Below, piece after piece: positions 6,716-14,409 of a stretch of DNA of 29,477 nt (within the stretch, counting starts at the first letter, position 1; the number at the start of each line of letters is the position of its first letter). The notes beneath the pieces were generated by a model. The model was given only the letters and a program-made list of their open reading frames with translations. It was not told the DNA's origin and searched no databases. The stretch comes from Bacillota bacterium (GTDB taxonomy: Bacteria > Bacillota > Clostridia > Clostridiales > Clostridiaceae): positions 1 to 29,477 of the forward strand of contig JAFADP010000075.1 in NCBI GenBank assembly GCA_023424785.1. Direction: 5' to 3'. A program made the position numbers and the translations under genes.

Positions 6716-7963
6716 TTATTGACCTTCAGAAGCTGATTTACCAGCAAGGTATCCAGAGCTCCATGCCCATTGAAGATTAAAACCTCCACAGTCACCATGA
6801 ACATCAAGTATTTCACCGCAGAAATATAAATTATCAACTAATTTAGATTCTAAAGTTAGATTATTGACTTCTTTTGTATTCACTCCTCCAACTGTCACCT
6901 GAGCATTACCAAAGCCATTTGTATCGATGCAGTTGAAATCCCATTTCTTAAACTTTGAAATAAGAGTATTTATATATTTCCAGTCTATATTGCTGCAAGG
7001 TAAATGAATATCTTTAATACCAGAGTCCTTCAATAAAGTTGGTATAAGCTTTTTATGTATTGTTCCTATAAGTGCAGAAGATATTTCTCTGTAGCTGAAC
7101 ATTGAAAAATGAGTAGTAAAGAAGTTTTCTACATCATCTTTGCTTTCATCAGGAAGCATATCCACTCTTATTGTAACCTTTGACTTGTTATTTAATGCTT
7201 TAGCTGCATAATAAGAAAGCTGTAGTATTGGAGGACCTGAAATACCATAATCGGTAAATAAAACTTCTCCAGATTCAGTTCTTATTATTTCATCGTCTAC
7301 TAATATAGAAACACGTCCATCAAATTTTACGCCAGATATAGCTTTTAAATAAGGATAGTCTAATTTAAGCTGAACTATTCCAGGAACAGTATCTGTAATA
7401 CTGTGTCCTAAAGATTTAGCTAATTTATATCCTGTGCCGTCAGAGCCAGTTTTAACAGCAGATTTGCCTCCACAGCTTAAGACAAGTTTTTTACACGAAA
7501 AACCATCGTATTCTTCATTATTAGTAAATAGATTAAAGTTCTTTTTCTTACTTATAGAGTTAATTTTGCAGTTTGTATACAGTGGAATCTGTCTGTCTTC
7601 AAGTGCCATTCTGAATATATCAACAACAGATGAAGATTGAAGAGATTTAGGATACATTTTCCCATTTTCTAATTCTATTAAAGGCAGACCTAAAGATAAA
7701 AATAAATTTTTAGTATCTTCAACAGTAAGATTATTTAAAGCCTCTGTAAAGAAACCTTCGTTTTCACTATGATAAGTAATATACGGATAAGAAATCCTAT
7801 TATTTGATATATTACAGCGTCCATTACCAGTAGCAAGAATTTTTTTTCCGATTCTGTCGGTACCTTCAACAATTGCTACATCTATACCAAAATCTTTAGC
7901 TATAATAGCAGCAGTTAATCCTGAAGCACCACCACCAACAACTATTAAATCGTGATAAATCAT
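6716..7963 (-). CDS. BaiN/HI0933-family FAD-dependent oxidoreductase
   Basis: This 415-residue flavoprotein belongs to the HI0933/YhiN/BaiN family (often annotated NAD(P)/FAD-dependent oxidoreductase). The N-terminal dinucleotide fold has VVGGGASGLTAA at residues 8-19. The family signature GKKILATGNGRCNISN follows, and the C-terminal FAD block has YFCGEILDVHGDCGGFNLQWA. BaiN of bile-acid-dehydroxylating clostridia is the best-studied relative, but most family members are widespread housekeeping proteins of uncertain substrate, so I do not claim a bile acid role. The start has GAGGAG 10 nt upstream. The gene is convergent with the thioesterase and divergent from the next unknown gene. Confidence 0.9.
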   Translation of the reverse strand: MIYHDLIVVGGGASGLTAAIIAKDFGIDVAIVEGTDRIGKKILATGNGRCNISNNRISYPYITYHSENEGFFTEALNNLTVEDTKNLFLSLGLPLIELENGKMYPKSLQSSSVVDIFRMALEDRQIPLYTNCKINSISKKKNFNLFTNNEEYDGFSCKKLVLSCGGKSAVKTGSDGTGYKLAKSLGHSITDTVPGIVQLKLDYPYLKAISGVKFDGRVSILVDDEIIRTESGEVLFTDYGISGPPILQLSYYAAKALNNKSKVTIRVDMLPDESKDDVENFFTTHFSMFSYREISSALIGTIHKKLIPTLLKDSGIKDIHLPCSNIDWKYINTLISKFKKWDFNCIDTNGFGNAQVTVGGVNTKEVNNLTLESKLVDNLYFCGEILDVHGDCGGFNLQWAWSSGYLAGKSASEGQ

Positions 7964-8281
7964 TTGCTGATCACTCCTCGTTTTATTTAAATAAGAATAT
8001 ATAATTATGAATTATTTTCTTTCTATAATAATGTGGTAAAAATTCATCTTATATTAATCACTATAGATAATTATTATCTTAATCTTCTTATAATAATCCT
8101 CGTTTCTACTCTAAAATAGAAAAATATATACTTAATTGATTATAAAAAGAGGGATTTTAAGATTAATTCTATACTGTCATATTATAATCGTGATTGAAAC
8201 CTATATTTTAGATAAATAAATTTTAACATAGTAATATTAAGGTTAAAAGAATGGAATACTAAAATAAAGAGGTGATTTTGA
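7964..8281. other. Divergent intergenic region with a long imperfect inverted repeat
   Basis: This region separates two divergent genes and should contain both promoters, though I cannot pick confident -35/-10 pairs. It holds an imperfect inverted repeat, TTAATCTT...AATCCTC (from 8079) with GAGGGATT...AAGATTAA (to 8166), which could be a regulatory or structural element. No coding potential is evident. Confidence 0.4.
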
Positions 8282-8848
8282 ATGGAGATAAAAGTAATTA
8301 ATGAAAATTTAGATGACTTTGGGAGAACATTTAAAGTAAGAAGAATGAATTATAATGAAATAATAGTTAATTATCCAACAGGAAATGGATTAAAATATTT
8401 TTCATTTAAAGATGTTAAGTGTATAAGTGAAAATGCAATAGATGATTTTTTAATAAATAACAGAGATTTTTTAAAAATAAAATTAAAAAGAGGAATATCA
8501 GTTGTTCTTTATAATGCTATTTATGATTCAATTAAAGATGAAATTGAAGAAGAAATTAAAAATTTAAATGTTTTGAGAGATAAATATAAAATAAATAAGA
8601 GGGGAATATGGGATAAAGAAATTCTAGTAAATGTAAACAATAGGTATCCTTTGGAAATACAAGCTTCAGGACAAAACTTCAAAAGAGATGGATATAACAT
8701 AATTATCAACAAAGTAGAAAAAGATATTTTTTTGGAAATGTGCATGAATGAAATTGAAAATATAAATAAGGAAATAGACCTTAAAAACAAGGTGATTACT
8801 AGCTTTGAGGACGCTATAAACGATGTGAAAAATATGCATGAAGACTAG
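8282..8848 (+). CDS. Hypothetical protein, 188 residues
   Basis: I do not recognise this protein. It is supported as a real gene by the ribosome binding site AAGAGGTGATTTTGA before the ATG and by its lack of a better competing frame. It has no signal peptide or membrane segment. The N-terminal third is beta-rich (VRRMNYNEIIVNYPTG). Two lysine/glutamate-rich helical stretches, about residues 80-100 and 155-188, could form coiled coils. The protein has few cysteines and no metal-binding cluster or nucleotide-binding loop that I can see. It lies just before the tRNA cluster, which has its own promoter, so no functional link is implied. Confidence 0.7.
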   Translation: MEIKVINENLDDFGRTFKVRRMNYNEIIVNYPTGNGLKYFSFKDVKCISENAIDDFLINNRDFLKIKLKRGISVVLYNAIYDSIKDEIEEEIKNLNVLRDKYKINKRGIWDKEILVNVNNRYPLEIQASGQNFKRDGYNIIINKVEKDIFLEMCMNEIENINKEIDLKNKVITSFEDAINDVKNMHED

Positions 8849-8918
8849 TTAGAAAGGTCATTCTAAATGAGAAAAATAAGATAAAATTAAAAAAAATAAA
8901 AAAAAATTAAAAAATGTG

Positions 8919-8947
8919 TTGACACATGAATAGAAATTCTGTATTAT
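8919..8947 (+). promoter_or_regulatory. Promoter of the tRNA cluster
   Basis: TTGACA (8919-8924), a 17-bp spacer and TATTAT (8942-8947) form a strong promoter of the stable-RNA type. The transcript starts about 60 bp before the first tRNA. Confidence 0.85.
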
Positions 8948-9011
8948 AGTCTATGTGGTCAGCGCGACACAGTAAGAAACGCAAGAGTGTGAAGCGAATG
9001 ACATAAAGCAT

Positions 9012-9086
9012 GGCTCCTTGGTCAAGCGGTTAAGACACCACCCTTTCACGGTGGTAACAGGGGTTCGATTCCCCTAGGAGTCACCA
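9012..9086 (+). tRNA. tRNA-Glu (anticodon TTC), copy 1
   Basis: A complete cloverleaf with encoded CCA. The acceptor arms GGCTCCT and AGGAGTC pair, the anticodon stem CCACC/GGTGG encloses the loop CTTTCAC, and the T arm is AGGGGTTCGATTCCCCT. It is identical to the copy at 9387. Confidence 0.97.
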
Positions 9087-9139
9087 TTTTAAATTAAATA
9101 TTTAAAAATTATGAGAAATCATAGACCAAACTATCTTAT

Positions 9140-9215
9140 GGGCGCATAGCTCAGCTGGGAGAGCACCTGCCTTACAAGCAGGGGGTCACAGGTTCGAGCC
9201 CTGTTGTGCCCACCA
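9140..9215 (+). tRNA. tRNA-Val (anticodon TAC), copy 1
   Basis: The acceptor arms GGGCGCA and TGTGCCC pair and the CCA is encoded. The anticodon stem CCTGC/GCAGG encloses CTTACAA. The copy at 9472 has a compensating change in the first stem pair. Confidence 0.97.
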
Positions 9216-9221
9216 TGAGAT

Positions 9222-9298
9222 GGCTCAGTAGCTCAGTTGGTTAGAGTGCCGGCCTGTCACGCCGGAGGTCGAGGGTTCGAGCCCCTTCTGAGTCGCCA
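9222..9298 (+). tRNA. tRNA-Asp (anticodon GTC), copy 1
   Basis: The acceptor arms GGCTCAG and CTGAGTC pair, with discriminator G and encoded CCA. The anticodon stem CCGGC/GCCGG encloses CTGTCAC. Confidence 0.97.
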
Positions 9299-9306
9299 TT
9301 TAAGAT

Positions 9307-9381
9307 GCTGGCATGGCTCAACGGTAGAGCAGCTGACTTGTAATCAGCAGGTTGTAGGTTCGATTCCTATTGCCAGCTCCA
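9307..9381 (+). tRNA. tRNA-Thr (anticodon TGT)
   Basis: The acceptor arms GCTGGCA and TGCCAGC pair and the CCA is encoded. The anticodon stem GCTGA/TCAGC encloses CTTGTAA. It is the only single-copy tRNA in the cluster. Confidence 0.97.
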
Positions 9382-9386
9382 TATAT

Positions 9387-9461
9387 GGCTCCTTGGTCAA
9401 GCGGTTAAGACACCACCCTTTCACGGTGGTAACAGGGGTTCGATTCCCCTAGGAGTCACCA
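9387..9461 (+). tRNA. tRNA-Glu (anticodon TTC), copy 2
   Basis: Identical in sequence to the tRNA-Glu at 9012-9086, with CCA encoded. Confidence 0.97.
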
Positions 9462-9471
9462 TTTATACTTT

Positions 9472-9547
9472 GGGCGCATAGCTCAGCTGGGAGAGCATCT
9501 GCCTTACAAGCAGAGGGTCACAGGTTCGAGCCCTGTTGTGCCCACCA
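9472..9547 (+). tRNA. tRNA-Val (anticodon TAC), copy 2
   Basis: Same as the first tRNA-Val except that the outer anticodon-stem pair is T-A (TCTGC/GCAGA) instead of C-G. Pairing is kept. Confidence 0.97.
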
Positions 9548-9553
9548 AAGTAT

Positions 9554-9630
9554 GGCTCAGTAGCTCAGTTGGTTAGAGTGCCAGCCTGTCACGCTGGAAG
9601 TCGAGGGTTCGAGCCCCTTCTGAGTCGCCA
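9554..9630 (+). tRNA. tRNA-Asp (anticodon GTC), copy 2
   Basis: Same as the first tRNA-Asp except for a compensated pair in the anticodon stem (CCAGC/GCTGG) and one change in the variable loop. Confidence 0.97.
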
Positions 9631-9631
9631 A

Positions 9632-9661
9632 AGAGTTTCGATTATTCGAAACTCTTTTTTT
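9632..9661 (+). terminator. Terminator of the tRNA cluster
   Basis: AGAGTTTCGA, loop TTAT and TCGAAACTCT form a perfect stem followed by a run of T, immediately after the last tRNA. Confidence 0.92.
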
Positions 9662-9689
9662 ATTATAGGTTTAAAAGAAATCTAAAAGA

Positions 9690-9721
9690 AAAAGGTTGAT
9701 TCTATTAAGAATCAACCTTTT
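9690..9721 (-). terminator. Terminator of the dnaD-dnaC operon
   Basis: AAAAGGTTGATTCT (9690-9703) pairs with AGAATCAACCTTTT (9708-9721). On the minus strand a T-rich tract follows. It lies directly after the helicase-loader stop codon. Confidence 0.85.
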
Positions 9722-9722
9722 A

Positions 9723-10706
9723 TTACTTCTTACCTTTTAAATTAAGCATTATTCTTATATCATCAGAATAAAATTTCCATAACTTAAATTCACCAATAAG
9801 TCTAGAATATATTCTTTCACTATAAACTTTATTTATATCAGGAAGAGAGAGATTTGTTGAAATTAACATCTTTTTATTTAATAAAAGCTTCTTATTAAGC
9901 AAGTTAAATAATTCTGTAATAGAAAACTCATTTTTTTGTTCTGCACCTAAGTCATCTATAATTAATAAATCACAATTAATTAATAACTCTTCAAGATATT
10001 TATTGTTGTTAAATCGTATCTCTTTAAGATTACTTATTAACTCATCTGATGTTTTATATATAACTAGTTCTCCTAAATCTAATAATTCCTTAGCTATACA
10101 ATAAGACATATATGTTTTACCGCTTCCAGGATCGCCAAAGAATAATAAGTTTGTATTTGTTGACTTAAAACTTGGTAAATAATCCGTTGTTATATAATTT
10201 AATATATTTTCTATATTTTTTCTTGGAGAAAATTTTTCATCTCCATTTCTATGAGGCGAAAATACGTTAAGATCAAAATTATCAAAGTTTTTTTCTTTTA
10301 AAGTATTTTTTAATAATGAATTTTCATAATACAGCTCAATAAGTTTTTGATTATAACATGAACATTTTTTATTTCCTATGAATCCAGTATCATTACACTT
10401 ATTACATCTATAATGAAGATTTAAATAGTCTGCAGGATAGCCGTTAGCTACAAGCATCTCACATTTTTGTGCTCTTAAATCAGTAATTCTTTCTTTATAA
10501 CTTCCTAATGTATCATCACTATTAGTAGATTTAAGAATATCAAGAGATAACCTCAAAGAGAGCTGTTTTATTAGATTATCAATTTCTATGATTTTAGGAT
10601 ATAGTTGTTCTATTTCATTTCTTCTAGCTTTAAGGTTATTATTTTCTTCATCTCTTATCTTAGAATACATATCTATTATTTTAGTTTGGTACCCACTAAT
10701 CATCAT
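9723..10706 (-). CDS. dnaC: DnaC/DnaI-type replicative helicase loader (AAA+ ATPase)
   Basis: The protein (327 residues) resembles DnaC/DnaI/IstB ATPases that load the replicative helicase onto DNA. After a helical N-terminus there is a Cys cluster, C101-x2-C104 and C115-x-C117, like the zinc-binding region of DnaI N-domains. The AAA+ domain follows with Walker A GDPGSGKT (191-198), Walker B LLIIDDLG (247-254), sensor ISTN (282-285) and the arginine-rich segment ERIYSRLIGEF. It overlaps the end of the DnaD-like gene by 11 nt, so the two are co-translated; the pairing of a DnaD/DnaB-type protein with a loader is typical of Firmicute primosome assembly. IstB of insertion sequences is the alternative, but there is no transposase nearby. 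The first of two adjacent ATGs is taken as the start. Confidence 0.88.
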   Translation of the reverse strand: MMISGYQTKIIDMYSKIRDEENNNLKARRNEIEQLYPKIIEIDNLIKQLSLRLSLDILKSTNSDDTLGSYKERITDLRAQKCEMLVANGYPADYLNLHYRCNKCNDTGFIGNKKCSCYNQKLIELYYENSLLKNTLKEKNFDNFDLNVFSPHRNGDEKFSPRKNIENILNYITTDYLPSFKSTNTNLLFFGDPGSGKTYMSYCIAKELLDLGELVIYKTSDELISNLKEIRFNNNKYLEELLINCDLLIIDDLGAEQKNEFSITELFNLLNKKLLLNKKMLISTNLSLPDINKVYSERIYSRLIGEFKLWKFYSDDIRIMLNLKGKK

Positions 10707-11706
10707 TATCCCATCCTAACAATTTTCTTTCTAATGAATCATAATCATAAGAACGTCCTCTAAAGTTGTTAAATCCAGTAGAGTAGTTATTTGATTTATT
10801 ATTAGTATTATTTTCGTTAATATATTTTTTCTTATTATAATTTTCTCTAAAGGCTTTATTTTTAGTATCTATATCATCTATAGTTCTAATATTATCTTTA
10901 TTCCATTTAGTTAATATACCATCTATATAATTAAAATCAGCACGATTTAGTTTTTGACAACATATATCACAAGCTTTTTCGATAATTTCTACATTAAATT
11001 TATAATTAATTAGCCACTTAGTAATTAGCTCTTCTTGTGGTTTCATTATGTCACCATTTTTAATTCCCATATATGAAAGAATGCTTCGTATTTTTACCCA
11101 TTTATCTTCAGTTTGTTTTATATAGTTCTGAGCTTGCTCCATTGTTCTAATATTTAAATCATTCCATGATAATGCTACTTTTTCTATATATCTATAATCA
11201 CTCTTTCCTTTAGAAGCGCAATATTCTATTAAAAGTAAGATTAATTCAGATGGAAATAAGAAGTCTCTTTGCCAACTAAGATACATCTCCATTTCTTTTG
11301 GAGATAGTGTTCTTCCTAATATTTTTTCAATCTCTTTTAACATATCATGAGTTTCTTTGCTGTTTAATGCTTCTAAAAAGTCAACTTGATTATTAGATTC
11401 ATAAGAAGTTTCTGCTAAGTCTATAAATTCTATAGAGAAGTTATTCATTGCATCTATTGACTTAAGTCTTATAACACCTTGATCATTCCAATAATTTAAA
11501 GCATTCATAATATCTGATTCTAGTAAATTTAAGGTTGATGCAAGTATTGTACCATTTATACCTGGTTCCCCAGAGGTAGTATGTTTCAGCATTAATAAAT
11601 AAACTTTTATAAATTCACCTCTTGCTTTTGGCATATATTTCTCTATGAAAATATTGCTTACAGGAGTAAAATTAAAGTTTGTAGGTTTAAGCATAAAAGT
11701 GCTCAT
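10696..11706 (-). CDS. DnaD-domain replication initiation protein
   Basis: The predicted 336-residue protein belongs to the DnaD/DnaB family of primosome proteins that act between DnaA and helicase loading. An N-terminal winged-helix-like region spans about residues 15-95. Two DnaD C-terminal-type (DnaB_2) repeats follow, about 120-196 and 204-282, each ending in the family motif YIEKVALSWNDLNI or YIDGILTKWNKDNI. The C-terminal tail is Asn/Lys-rich and probably disordered. AAGGAGG lies 8 nt before the ATG. It is the first gene of a two-gene operon with the helicase loader, with which it overlaps. Gene symbols for this family are inconsistent in clostridia, so none is given. Confidence 0.88.
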   Translation of the reverse strand: MSTFMLKPTNFNFTPVSNIFIEKYMPKARGEFIKVYLLMLKHTTSGEPGINGTILASTLNLLESDIMNALNYWNDQGVIRLKSIDAMNNFSIEFIDLAETSYESNNQVDFLEALNSKETHDMLKEIEKILGRTLSPKEMEMYLSWQRDFLFPSELILLLIEYCASKGKSDYRYIEKVALSWNDLNIRTMEQAQNYIKQTEDKWVKIRSILSYMGIKNGDIMKPQEELITKWLINYKFNVEIIEKACDICCQKLNRADFNYIDGILTKWNKDNIRTIDDIDTKNKAFRENYNKKKYINENNTNNKSNNYSTGFNNFRGRSYDYDSLERKLLGWDNDD

Positions 11707-11754
11707 TGTTTATCCTCCTTATTGCCAATATTAAAGGTATTATATTGTGTAACT

Positions 11755-11783
11755 ATTATAGCAAAGGGGAGAATATATAACAA
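11755..11783 (-). promoter_or_regulatory. Promoter of the dnaD-dnaC operon
   Basis: On the minus strand TTGTTA (11778-11783), a 17-bp spacer ending in TGC, and TATAAT (11755-11760) form a good promoter about 50 bp before the DnaD-like start. Confidence 0.7.
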
Positions 11784-11787
11784 CTTT

Positions 11788-12978
11788 CTAAAGAGGTAGT
11801 TTACCTATATTAATAAAGCCTTCTCCTTGATAAAACGATGAAATTTCAATAGATTCACATGATAGTCTTAAAATAGAAGAAATATCTTTAAAATTCAGTG
11901 AAGGATTTTTTTCATAAAGGAGAGCAACTATACCTGTAATATAAGCAACGGCCATAGATGTACCAGTAAAAGTTTTATAAGATGAAGATAGTTTTGGTGG
12001 ATATAGCTTATGTCCCTCTCTTTCTGATATATATGAAGTATTGCAGTTTAAAGAAGTAATATTAACACAAGCAGCACATAGGTCAGGCTTTTTACCTCTA
12101 GTTAATCCACTTGAAGAATATTTATAAGGTTTAATGGTGGATGTTGTATCAATTCCGGAAACAGTAATACAATTTTGAGACTTACCAAGTCCTATTATAG
12201 AATCTTCTATATTCTCATTACTACCACTAGGAACTATAGGAATTATATTTTTATCTATAGCATTAGAAAATAATTTATCAAATGAAGATTCTATTAAGGC
12301 ATTATGTGTTAATAGTTCAAAAGGTAGACAAATAACTTTAATATTATTTTTATCATTATTAGTTAATATATCTTCTAGCGCAAACAGTATATCAGAAGCA
12401 TATCCTTTTCCTAGTGAGTCAAAAGCTTTATAACAATGTATTGTGGAGTAAGGGGCTATTCCTCTATACATCTCCTTACTGGCTGTACCATTTCCTGAAA
12501 TTATTCCAGCTATAGCAGTACCATGACCATTATCATCGTATGGATAATTTAAGTTATTAATTATATCATTAAAGTTACTTATTTTTTCTATAGGATTAGA
12601 TAGGTCTATATGAGGATAAACACCACTATCAATTAATCCAATATGAATATCTTTACCTGATACAGAGAGCTTTTTGTATGAATATGCTTTATTAGCAGTA
12701 GCAACACTCATTCCACATAAAAATAAGTATTCATCGAAGGTAACAAGACTTACTTCAGGATATTCAATTAACCTTTCTATAGATCTTCTATCTAATTTAG
12801 CACATATTAAATGAGATATTCTTAAAGCATGAATTAAACTTCCTTTATAACTTGAAACTTTTTTTATAAATGATTCTGTAAGGGTTTTACACTTTATAAG
12901 TACGCGATATTTTTTATGTTCATTATTTTGTAAAGAGTATCGAAGGTTAGAATCTATTTTATTTTTCATAGAAAACAT
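11788..12978 (-). CDS. S8 family (subtilisin-like) serine peptidase, no signal peptide
   Basis: The protein has 396 residues and the complete subtilase triad: Asp117 in LIDSGVYPHIDL, His152 in NGHGTAIAGI, and Ser341 in GTSMAVAYITG, with a probable oxyanion Asn254. Residues 1-90 look like an inhibitor-I9-type prodomain, yet there is no hydrophobic signal peptide, so the protease probably acts in the cytoplasm or reaches the spore or envelope by another route. A Cys-containing insertion (about 301-335) precedes the serine block. Intracellular clostridial relatives include AprX-like and Csp germination proteases, but I cannot place it more closely. The start is set by GAGGT six nt before the ATG. 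It is transcribed alone from the promoter at 13011-13038. Confidence 0.88.
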   Translation of the reverse strand: MFSMKNKIDSNLRYSLQNNEHKKYRVLIKCKTLTESFIKKVSSYKGSLIHALRISHLICAKLDRRSIERLIEYPEVSLVTFDEYLFLCGMSVATANKAYSYKKLSVSGKDIHIGLIDSGVYPHIDLSNPIEKISNFNDIINNLNYPYDDNGHGTAIAGIISGNGTASKEMYRGIAPYSTIHCYKAFDSLGKGYASDILFALEDILTNNDKNNIKVICLPFELLTHNALIESSFDKLFSNAIDKNIIPIVPSGSNENIEDSIIGLGKSQNCITVSGIDTTSTIKPYKYSSSGLTRGKKPDLCAACVNITSLNCNTSYISEREGHKLYPPKLSSSYKTFTGTSMAVAYITGIVALLYEKNPSLNFKDISSILRLSCESIEISSFYQGEGFINIGKLPL

Positions 12979-13010
12979 TAACTTACCTCAAGAATTAGTA
13001 TCTCTAATAT

Positions 13011-13038
13011 AGTATAAATTTAAAGTAATTTTTGTTAA
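13011..13038 (-). promoter_or_regulatory. Possible subtilase promoter
   Basis: On the minus strand TTAACA (13033-13038), a 16-bp spacer and TATACT (13011-13016) precede the subtilase start by about 30 bp. Confidence 0.5.
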
Positions 13039-13045
13039 TAAATAA

Positions 13046-13074
13046 AAAGAGTAGTTCAGAAAAAACTACTCTTT
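13046..13074 (-). terminator. Terminator overlapping the end of the MBL gene
   Basis: AAAGAGTAGT and ACTACTCTTT pair perfectly, and the minus strand continues with TTTTATT. The stop codon of the MBL gene lies within the stem. Confidence 0.8.
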
Positions 13075-13887
13075 GAAGTTATAAGATTGACCTATATTTA
13101 ATATTTTTATATCTGGATCATTAATTTTATTGAGTGTATCATAAGTATCTTCAAATTTTTCTAATGATATTTTAAATGTTTTATAATGAATAGGTATCAT
13201 TGCAGATGCATTCATTGCTTTAAACATTTTATAACTTTCTTCTGGAGTACAATGCATATAAGAAAATCTATCTGGTTTATAACAACCTACTGGCATTATA
13301 GCTACATCACATTCAATTCCTTTAAAGTTCTCTGTGTAAGCAGTATCACCAGCAAAAAAAACCCTAGAACCATTTTTTTCTATAATATAAGAATTACTTT
13401 CATCATCAACTCCTATATAAAACCTTCTTCCATCATGGTTTGCTTTAACTGCAGATATTTTTATATTATCATCTTCATATGTCTCACCATGTCTAAGTAA
13501 AACTACATTCTTAAAGCCCATAAAAGATAGAATATTTTTATATCCTTTAGGTACAATAACAGTAGCATTTTTATCAAGCTTTTTTAATGATGGAAAATGA
13601 ATATGATCCATATGACCATGAGATAATATAATGTAATCTATATTTTTATCTCTTAAATCGCATGGTGCATTTACAACTCGCTTAAAAAAACCTAGTCTAT
13701 TAGTAATTACAGGATCTGTAACTATTATTGTTCCTGAAAGATTTATTAATGTAGTAGCATGCCCATACCAATAAATAGAATTATCATTAAATAAATCATT
13801 AAAAGAAGTCTCTCGTTCTATAAAATATTCTTTTATATTATTTAAAGCTAATATAGATAAAAAGTGTATATTACTAAATAGTTTCAT
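13066..13887 (-). CDS. MBL-fold metal-dependent hydrolase (COG2220, UlaG/NAPE-PLD-like)
   Basis: This 273-residue protein has the metallo-beta-lactamase fold with a complete metal site: His43 in YGHATTL, the signature HGHMDH (His90, His92, Asp94, His95), His151, Asp181 in FFAGDTAY and His234 in IPIHYKT. The arrangement with an early WYGHAT segment and a TDP motif fits COG2220 (UlaG-like and NAPE-PLD-like hydrolases), which act on lactones or phosphodiesters. The substrate here is unknown. The N-terminal 30 residues are moderately hydrophobic and may be an anchor or a simple extension. It starts 19 nt after the DMT transporter gene ends, so the two are probably co-transcribed. Confidence 0.85.
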   Translation of the reverse strand: MKLFSNIHFLSILALNNIKEYFIERETSFNDLFNDNSIYWYGHATTLINLSGTIIVTDPVITNRLGFFKRVVNAPCDLRDKNIDYIILSHGHMDHIHFPSLKKLDKNATVIVPKGYKNILSFMGFKNVVLLRHGETYEDDNIKISAVKANHDGRRFYIGVDDESNSYIIEKNGSRVFFAGDTAYTENFKGIECDVAIMPVGCYKPDRFSYMHCTPEESYKMFKAMNASAMIPIHYKTFKISLEKFEDTYDTLNKINDPDIKILNIGQSYNFKE

Positions 13888-13906
13888 TTAATCCCCATCC
13901 CCTTAA

Positions 13907-14338
13907 TTAACTTTTCCATTTAAATACTACAATACCTATTATCATAATTGCAATACCCAATATTTCTTTAAAATGAAAAGAAATCTTTTCACTTCCAAAT
14001 AATCCAAAAGCATTAATAATAGCTGCAGCTAATAATTGAGATATTAATATAATTGCTATACCACAAGTTGCTCCCATTCCACTAATACTTTTCATAACTG
14101 TGAATGTAATAATAACACCTAAAATTCCACCTAATAAATATAACTTATTAACGTTTTGAAGGGCTTTATAGCTACCCTTTCCAAAGAAGAAAGAAATAAT
14201 AAGAGAAGAAACTAATGCAATTGCTTGAACTAGCACTGTTGTTTCCCAAAGACCTACCTTTTCACTAACCTTTGTATTAAATACTCCTTGAACACTCATG
14301 GCAACCCCTGAAATTATTGCAAATATTATTGACATCAT
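13907..14338 (-). CDS. DMT/YdcZ (DUF606) family small membrane transporter
   Basis: The predicted 143-residue protein has five hydrophobic helices and matches the DUF606/YdcZ branch of the drug/metabolite transporter superfamily, half-length relatives of EamA proteins that probably work as dimers. Helix one carries SGVAMSVQGVFNTKV, typical of the family. The substrate is unknown. I take the second in-frame candidate, ATG at 14338, because GAGGTG sits six nt upstream, whereas the earlier GTG at 14347 is part of that ribosome binding site. The next gene, the MBL hydrolase, follows after 19 nt, suggesting that the pair handles the same small molecule (inference). Confidence 0.85.
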   Translation of the reverse strand: MMSIIFAIISGVAMSVQGVFNTKVSEKVGLWETTVLVQAIALVSSLIISFFFGKGSYKALQNVNKLYLLGGILGVIITFTVMKSISGMGATCGIAIILISQLLAAAIINAFGLFGSEKISFHFKEILGIAIMIIGIVVFKWKS

Positions 14339-14381
14339 TCTAATCACCTCAAGGATAGTTTACCCAATGATAAAAAAAATA

Positions 14382-14409
14382 TAAAAAAAGCACTCAATTT
14401 TAGAGTGCT
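14382..14409 (-). terminator. Terminator overlapping the end of the dUTPase-like gene
   Basis: On the minus strand AGCACTC and GAGTGCT pair around TAAAATT, and a run of seven T follows. Confidence 0.85.

Noticed and set aside
9237..9452. 71-codon plus-strand ORF
   Set aside because: It runs through three tRNA genes (Asp, Thr, Glu) and is an artefact of tRNA sequence.
9723..10706. IstB-type insertion-sequence helper instead of a helicase loader
   Set aside because: No IstA transposase or terminal repeats are nearby and the gene is coupled to a DnaD-domain gene, so a replication role is more likely.
13186..13500. 104-codon plus-strand ORF opposite the MBL gene
   Set aside because: The minus-strand reading has a complete metal-binding site and this is its shadow.
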